A DNA stretch of 64,000 nucleotides from Metridium senile (lineage: Eukaryota; Cnidaria; Anthozoa; Actiniaria; Metridiidae), in the NCBI GenBank assembly GCA_949775045.1, contig OX459100.1, forward strand, positions 20,751,768 through 20,815,767, read 5' to 3'. The notes under the pieces were generated by a model. It saw nothing but the letters and a program-made list of their open reading frames with translations. It ran no database searches and had not been told where the DNA came from. Both the position numbers and the translations under genes were made by a program. Every line of letters starts with the position of its first letter. Position 1 is the stretch's first letter. Of this stretch, positions 58,928 through 64,000 are shown in pieces.

Positions 58928-59331
58928 CACTCGGTCACGAAAAACTACATGTCAGGGAGTCGAATTATTTTAAAAAAAATCACTGCAGAATAGCATACTA
59001 TTTTGATTTTGAAAACCCAAACAAAGTAAGGTATGTTTTACTAAACTAGTATGCTATTCTGCAGAGGTTTTTTTAAAATAATTCGACTCCCTGACATGTA
59101 GTTTTTAGTGACATTCTGTCCGTGAGCCCAAGTTCGATCGGAAAAACAGCCGTGTGTATAGTGTGCCGAGCGGCGTAGACGCCTGGAAATCTCGACTTAT
59201 TACGGTCAAAAGAATGATTTGGTAGAGCTAAACAAAGTTAAGTTTGTTTTACTAAACTAGTATGCTATTCTGCAGTTATTTTTTTAAAAAATAATTCGAC
59301 TCCCTGACATGTAGTTTTTCGTGACCGAGTG
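58928..59331. mobile_element. 404-bp foldback element with an extra internal copy of its right arm
   Basis: CACTCGGTCACGAAAAACTA at the left is mirrored by TAGTTTTTCGTGACCGAGTG at the right. The right arm (from TAGTATGCTATTCTGCAG to GACATGTAGTTTTT) also occurs internally at about 59049-59107, so it is present twice in the same orientation. This suggests a nested insertion or an arm duplication. Confidence 0.82.
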
Positions 59332-59738
59332 GACATATAGACACTGCGTATTTAATTTGAAGTCATTGAACGGCAGTCGGTCAAAAAGACACGGCGTTTT
59401 TAATTCATGTTAACTCGAATACCTTCACATAAACTAGTGTTATAAAAACCCTAAGGTTTAAAATTATCGATGCTTTTAAGCGAATGAAACAGCCTAGTAG
59501 TGCAATTCGGCGAAGAATGTCACAAACAACAACGCATACACAGGCTCGAGTTGTGAATATAATATACAACGAAAAATATCACTTTAGAGGCTTTATAAAG
59601 GTCTTATGTATTACTAAAGATAGCTGTTGAAGGATCTAAAACTTCTAGAATAGTTAGGCATTGAATAGCGGTCTCGATATTTTTCGAGCGACAATTTATC
59701 GATGAAGTAAAATCAACTTTCTTTTATAGTTACTCGTA
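59332..59738. other. Spacer
   Basis: No gene or repeat supported in this stretch on either strand. I looked here for a missing C-terminal exon of the recombinase-like gene and did not find one. Confidence 0.4.
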
Positions 59739-60066
59739 CCTTTGACTCCTGCTTCACAAGAGAGAACACACATGTCTCAATTCATCTTTTCAAGCCATAT
59801 ATACTATTATATTTCAATAGTTTCACAGACAACATTGCTCATCACTGTAAACTTTGCAATACGATCGACCATTTTGTGTGGTTACCCCAAGTACATCCCA
59901 AAATGCATTGCGTAGGGCATGAGTGACGTAACAGCTTCAGAAGCCAACAGTTCCCCCTCCAGCGGTAAACATACAATGAAGTCATTCGACACAGCATAGT
60001 TGAGAAAACTGGAGAGGACACTGCGTGACGTCACGTGAGCAACCTTGTGGAAGTATGTGACGTCAC
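59739..60066. promoter_or_regulatory. Promoter-like segment with ZNF143/STAF-type site and CRE palindromes
   Basis: CCCAAAATGCATTGCG (59897-59912) matches the core of the ZNF143/STAF promoter element. TGACGTCA, the CREB/ATF palindrome, occurs at 60026-60033 and 60058-60065, with a half site TGACGTAA near 59924. CpG is more frequent here than in the surroundings. On the minus strand a good donor (GTCAAAG/GTACGAGT) ends at 59739, after an ATG with an 11-codon open stretch. It may be the first exon of the minus-strand gene whose end is at 37.5 kb. The gene it serves is unproven. Confidence 0.45.
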
Positions 60067-60109
60067 ATTGAAACCAAAGCGCGCGAAAAATCGGAGCGGT
60101 CGCGTCGCT

Positions 60110-60353
60110 AACCCTAAGGATGAATTTAATTGGAACCTAACAAAACCCTAAAAGTTTAATGGTCAACGTTCTAAATATCAATTGTAACCCTAACCCTACG
60201 CTAACCCTGTCGGAAACCCTAACTCCAACCCTTAAGGGTTAAACGTTGCAATTCCCAACCCTAACCCCTCAAGGGTTAAATCTTGAAAACCCTAACCCTA
60301 ACCTCAACCCTAACATCAATACCAACCCCAGACTAACCATAACCCTAAATGGT

Positions 60354-60407
<54 letters not shown>

Positions 60408-60410
60408 GGT
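60110..60410. repeat. Interstitial telomere-like repeat block (degenerate CCCTAA then TTAGGG)
   Basis: From 60110 to about 60345 there are scattered AACCCTAA units in unique-looking DNA. From 60352 to 60410 there is a compact tract of TTAGGG with TTTAGGG variants. The order CCCTAA then TTAGGG is the opposite of that left by end-to-end chromosome fusion. The block lies in the downstream part of the recombinase-like gene, after its last identified exon. Confidence 0.88.
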
Positions 60411-60452
60411 AAACCTGAACAAGGGTAGTTAAGAAGCAACAAACATACTTAC

Positions 60453-62687
60453 CACAAAAAGGAAATTTCCACTATCATCATTGACTAATTTTGATCTATG
60501 TGTTCTGAGGTATTCTTTTAAGACGATGCTGATTTCATGATTTGGCTGATGATAAAAATAAAAATGAAGCAAAAAGCATTAATGAATGAATGCATAACAA
60601 ATGTGAGCATTCATGGCTTTAATAATAATACTACACTTAGTTAATGAGGGGAAAAAACAACACTTTACAGCCAAGACTGATTAACTTGTGGCCCTCCTAT
60701 CTAAAAATCAATAAACTTAACAATATAATTTAGTATCCTAATCTAATAGAAGAAAATGTTTTTAAATAGGCTGGTAATGAGTTCCATAGTTTGGTAGTTT
60801 TAACTATAAATGTTCTACCTCCTCAGTCTCTCTTTTATAGCGAGGGCAACATATGCAATCAAGGAACACTTATTGAATTTTTACTACATCAAAAAATGGT
60901 ATCCAGTTGAATTTCTTAAATAAGCAAACAGTACTTTCATTGCAGAGGATTACACAAACCAATGACATTAATCATTCCCATCAAAGAAAAAGGTCAACTT
61001 GCCTGTAATTTTGTAGTGTCGCAACCATAGGTTTTTACGGTCTTGTAATTTTGAAATGTGAAAGTTACTCCACCAAGCTGATCAAGAGCTACAACGTTCC
61101 TTTTGGCCAATTGAGGGCTGCTTGGAGTGAGATTTGGCGGTAAGACTTCCAAGGTGCGTATCTCGAGTGCTCTGGCTGGTGGCATCTGTGTATACATAGT
61201 AAGTAGCAACAAATCAGAGCTCTCGGTGGCTTTAGCAAGTGTCGATCTAGCCATGTCTACTCGGTGCCTCTGTAGGTCAACTGACTTGACTATCTCCGGC
61301 CTATCAGAAAAGGATAATAACAATATTAATAAACTTGATATTAATTACACTTAATATAATTTGTTTGATTTCAGTTCTTTTGATTGACATATACGCTATC
61401 AACTGATGAGATGATGTTTATTCATTGATTTCACTGAAAATAAGAAACTGAAATAAGCAGTTGCATATGGTGATATAGATCAACTTTGTAATATTGGCAC
61501 TAACCAATCTAGCCATTTATTTCGTTCTTCTAATTCTTCCTTTGTCGACGGCCTTTCTGCATAGGCTTTCCTCTGGAAAAATGCAACCTGAGCACGCAGT
61601 CGATTGATGACTTGGATGCCCTTGTAGTCTGGCGAAGCTTCCGGGTGTAGAAATTTGGCAGGGTAGAGTAGGGCGGCTGCATGGTTGGATATCGTAGCTG
61701 GTGCCAGGCCTCTATCTTCCTGTTGTTGTTGAAAAATATGAAAATGAAAATTTATTGCTACATCATTCATGCAAATGTTCCTACTCATCCACTGTGATAA
61801 TGAAATAATAATGACAACTATTGTCCTGAGATAATTGTCACATAAATACAACCATTACAATACAATTAACCTACCTTCAAATAGGTCAGGTACTTTTCAA
61901 TCACTGTTTCCCGCAAAAACAAATCTGTCGTGATAGTGTGTTTCAGGTGGTTTTTGGCGAAACCCAGGAAGCCTGCAAGCCAAGTGAACAGAGGAATTTT
62001 AGAACTAGAAAAATTCAAGTGTCACATTTCATACTTGAAATATCTTTGTAGCTAGGCACATAGAAATGGATCATGAAATTGATTGAAACTGGCTCAATTG
62101 CTCAGGTTTGAATGGTACATGTGGTTGTCTAATAATAAACAATCGATTTACTTACAGAAAAGTCTTTCTTCGGCCTTGTCCATTGTGCTAGGCGAAATTG
62201 GCCCTCTGTTACGTTGCAAATTGACTTCTTTGAGGAAATAGAGACGTAGTTCTTCCATGAAGGTAGTTATTGGTTCAGAGAGTTCTGACTTGGATAGGGC
62301 GTACTTTAGTGGTCTTGGTTCAGTAAGGGCTAGTTGGCTAGCAGTGCTTTGGGGGTGTGGTTCGAATGCTTCTTGTCCAGATAGGGTTGTGGTTGTTGTG
62401 GCTTGTCCAGAACTTCCAGGAACTGTATCTAGTTGGTGTGCTTTGGCAGGAGGTACTTGAGATAAGTTTGGCATGCTTTTGTTGTGATAAACTGGGGCAG
62501 TACTAGTACTCGTTGTGCGATGAAGTTCGTCCCATTTTGAGATGGGATATAGGTTCTGTATTGGGCTGTAAATAGTATGGACCTTGTGTTGTTTGCAGTT
62601 GCGTTCGTCGTCACTACCATCAGCATCGCTTTCGTCGGATGAAATATAATTTGCTATGATGGAGCAACTGAATTGATCGTCGTCCAT
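60453..62687 (-). CDS. Tyrosine-recombinase-like (integrase/Crypton-type) gene, five exons, 3' end missing
   Basis: Exons (minus) are 62687-62156, 61972-61875, 61719-61505, 61300-61003 and 60545-60453, joining in frame to 412 residues. The start is the ATG at 62687; the longer frame has no ATG. Residues 1-150 are acidic and low-complexity (SSDESDADGSDDE). Residues ~184-282 resemble the SAM-like core-binding domain (FAKNHLKHTITTDLFLRET; DRGLAPATISNHAAALLYP). Residues 313-335 (MYTQMPPARALEIRTLEVL) fit the catalytic Arg-I helix, and NYKTVKTYG (about 367-375) fits the beta-hairpin Lys region. Exon 5 (PNHEISIVLKEYLRTHRSK...NFLFV) leads towards the C-terminal half. The HxxR box and nucleophilic Tyr were not found before 58.3 kb. 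The fourth intron uses a GC donor (CAG/GCAAGT). It could be a domesticated recombinase, a Crypton relative or an incomplete copy. Confidence 0.62.
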
Positions 62688-62699
62688 TATCTGGCTCAG

Positions 62700-63070
62700 C
62701 AAGGGAGCTTATATTCTGCTTTCTCTACGGCCGTGAATGGATCAATGCATGCGGTACGGTTGTAACTTGAAGCTATAGTATTTATACTATACCAGATCGA
62801 GGTGAGAGGTGGGTAGGGACTGCTGACCAGTAGAGATCGAGGTAGATATCTTTGTACATGATTTTCGTGGTGTTTTGGTTTTTTTTGGGTGACGGGATAC
62901 TGTTAGGGGTGTTATTTAGTGGCCAATGATCGCGTAGAGGCATGTTTTGAAATGGTTACGAAAGTGTTTGTTGATATCTGAAGGGAGTATTTTTGTCGGG
63001 CTCGCTGTGGTATGATACGCGCGCCGCGTTGTATTGTGGGATTGCAGAGCAACGTACACTAAGGTATATC
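62700..63070. promoter_or_regulatory. Likely bidirectional promoter
   Basis: The recombinase-like gene starts leftwards at 62687 and a spliced transcript appears to start rightwards near 63.0 kb. The interval contains GCGCGCCGCG near 63019 and ATTGTGGGATT near 63034, and it is CpG-richer than the flanks. No TATA box is evident. The call is an inference from gene arrangement. Confidence 0.4.
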
Positions 63071-63387
63071 ATGAATGGAGTACAGGTCTATGTAGACTGC
63101 TCAGGTGAGTTTTGATATTCCTATCGTTTCGGTTGGAAGTTAAGTGAATTCATGTGCTCGCAGGACTGGCAGCATATATTTATTTACAAATATTTGATGT
63201 TGATGTTTTACGTGAAATGAATAGACAACAATTTGTATGACATACATTGTCTAAGTTCTGTCACCTATCAACAGTGAAATGGTGTCAATTTCGAGCCTTA
63301 GCTAGGGTTGAGTTTAAATATATCAATCTAATCTTCTTGTCTTTTTCAGGACCTGATGCTTTATAGAGTGACAGATCGATGTTGCAG
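63071..63387 (+). ncRNA. First exons of a divergent spliced transcript, coding potential doubtful
   Basis: ATGAATGGAG at 63071 opens 11 codons before a strong donor CTCAG/GTGAGTTTT (63104/63105). A good acceptor CTTTTTCAG precedes a 38-bp exon (63350-63387) that ends at a second good donor (GCAG/GTAAGAGC). Joining them gives a frame of only 16 codons (ends PDAL-stop). The splice signals are convincing, but the product is either a 5' leader or a non-coding RNA. Later exons would lie beyond the window or in 63.4-64 kb, where I see none. Confidence 0.4.
63217..63252. repeat. ~36-bp direct repeat, partner at 63960-63993
   Basis: AATGAATAGACAACAATTTG continues TATGACATACA in both copies, 743 bp apart and in the same orientation. 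They could be the long target duplication or the ends of an element lying between them. Confidence 0.75.
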
Positions 63388-63850
63388 GTAAGAGCTCGGT
63401 CATCACTGAATTTTATCAGTGTTGATATCGTCAATATTGTAATAATAATATTATTGGTCTAGTTTTTATTAGTATTAATCCCACGATTCAGTAATAAGTG
63501 GTTTATAAAGACTTCAAGCATCTTCAAGGAGAAAACAAAACTAACTTAATGAACTTATTTTAAGCTAACCTTGCTTTAATTTATTTTTCTGGAGAACTCA
63601 ATGAGTCGTTTGTTATTGGTTATCCAAGTGTGAAATAAGTCTCTCCAAACGACATGCAAGCCTTCAATGGCATTTAATCATAATTAATAGATTTATCTCT
63701 ATCACAGATAATTGTTCCTGATGTATAAACCCTAAGGTGATACTGTCATCTCATATAGAACTATTCCCACATTCTCAAAACTATAATATGGTCAGAACAT
63801 TTAGAAATATTAAAACAATGTGCTTCATCATTATGATCAACAACAAAAAA

Positions 63851-63876
63851 GACTAGACTAGACTAGACTAGACTAG
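63851..63876. repeat. (GACTA)5 microsatellite
   Basis: Five perfect GACTA units in spacer. Confidence 0.9.
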
Positions 63877-64000
63877 CTGTACGACAAAATTGCTGTGGTT
63901 TAAGCATCTGATTTGATTTAAGAAATTGGTATTCAAATTATTAAACACAATTATTTTACAAATGAATAGACAACAATTTGTATGACATACAGTTTATTAT

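Noticed and set aside
60110..60410. A true chromosome end or an ancestral head-to-head telomere fusion
   Set aside because: Coding DNA lies on one side and promoter-like DNA on the other, the tract is short and degenerate, and the order of the strands is opposite to that of a fusion.
40409..60453. Joining recombinase exon 5 directly to exon A at 40.4 kb as one gene
   Set aside because: The phases are compatible (0 to 0), but exon A does not resemble the recombinase C-terminal half, and a promoter-like segment lies between. I keep them as two genes unless spliced reads show otherwise.
62257..62460. Plus-strand 67-aa frame within the recombinase-like gene
   Set aside because: It is antisense to exon 1, whose minus-strand frame joins four further exons in frame.
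1..64000. tRNA, rRNA or other structured RNA genes
   Set aside because: I did not recognise any by eye. A covariance-model scan would be needed to rule them out.

Overview
This window is animal nuclear DNA. Genes are split by GT-AG introns, and I also see one GC-AG intron. TTAGGG-type telomeric repeats occur internally, and AT-rich spacer is packed with satellites, hairpin transposons and retroelement wrecks. The gene families seen (BEL/Pao retrotransposon, SWIM zinc-finger fragment, PB1/zinc-knuckle ORF, tyrosine-recombinase-like gene) fit a marine invertebrate, possibly a cnidarian. The species cannot be fixed from the sequence alone. Nothing looks bacterial or plasmid-like.

Layout, left to right. 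1-3.4 kb holds the 3' half of a decayed BEL/Pao retrotransposon, split by a 1.44 kb insertion and followed by a G-tract and a probable LTR. 3.9-4.5 kb is a broken SWIM zinc-finger gene. 6.2-9.2 kb is a 21-bp satellite into which at least five hairpin or TIR elements have jumped, one with a clean TAA target duplication. 12.1-15.9 kb is a giant inverted satellite: thousands of bases of a CATCATTGAC-type 10-mer, then its reverse complement. 17.5-23.5 kb holds two inverted copies of one unidentified exon around a second 21-bp satellite and a ~95-bp repeat. 23.8-34.6 kb is dense with TIR elements (TTAA-type, TA-type and nested), a tandem duplication and a 2.6 kb element with long, old TIRs. 36.0-36.7 kb is a NUDT7/8-like CoA diphosphatase pseudogene.

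The most interesting part is 37.4-62.7 kb, and all the coding evidence there is on the minus strand. An unrecognised gene has its last exons at 37.5 and 37.9 kb and a pair of small exons at 40.1/40.4 kb. That two-exon cassette (~490 bp with its introns) recurs nine times across 40.1-55.1 kb, separated by CATCAT-rich satellite. Only the first copy keeps an open exon A. Six copies share one nonsense codon, two carry different frameshifts, one is split by a non-LTR retrotransposon tail, and one has lost exon B. Between the terminal exons and the cassette array sits a 1,239-bp element with ~120-bp TIRs, a TA target duplication and a single intact 274-aa ORF (PB1-like domain plus zinc knuckle, no recognisable transposase).

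At 60.45-62.69 kb is a five-exon gene whose protein contains a SAM-like core-binding region and the Arg-I part of a tyrosine-recombinase catalytic domain. Its C-terminal catalytic exons (HxxR and Tyr) were not found. An interstitial telomeric block and a promoter-like stretch with a ZNF143/STAF-type site and CRE palindromes lie just downstream. A divergent spliced transcript probably starts near 63.0 kb.
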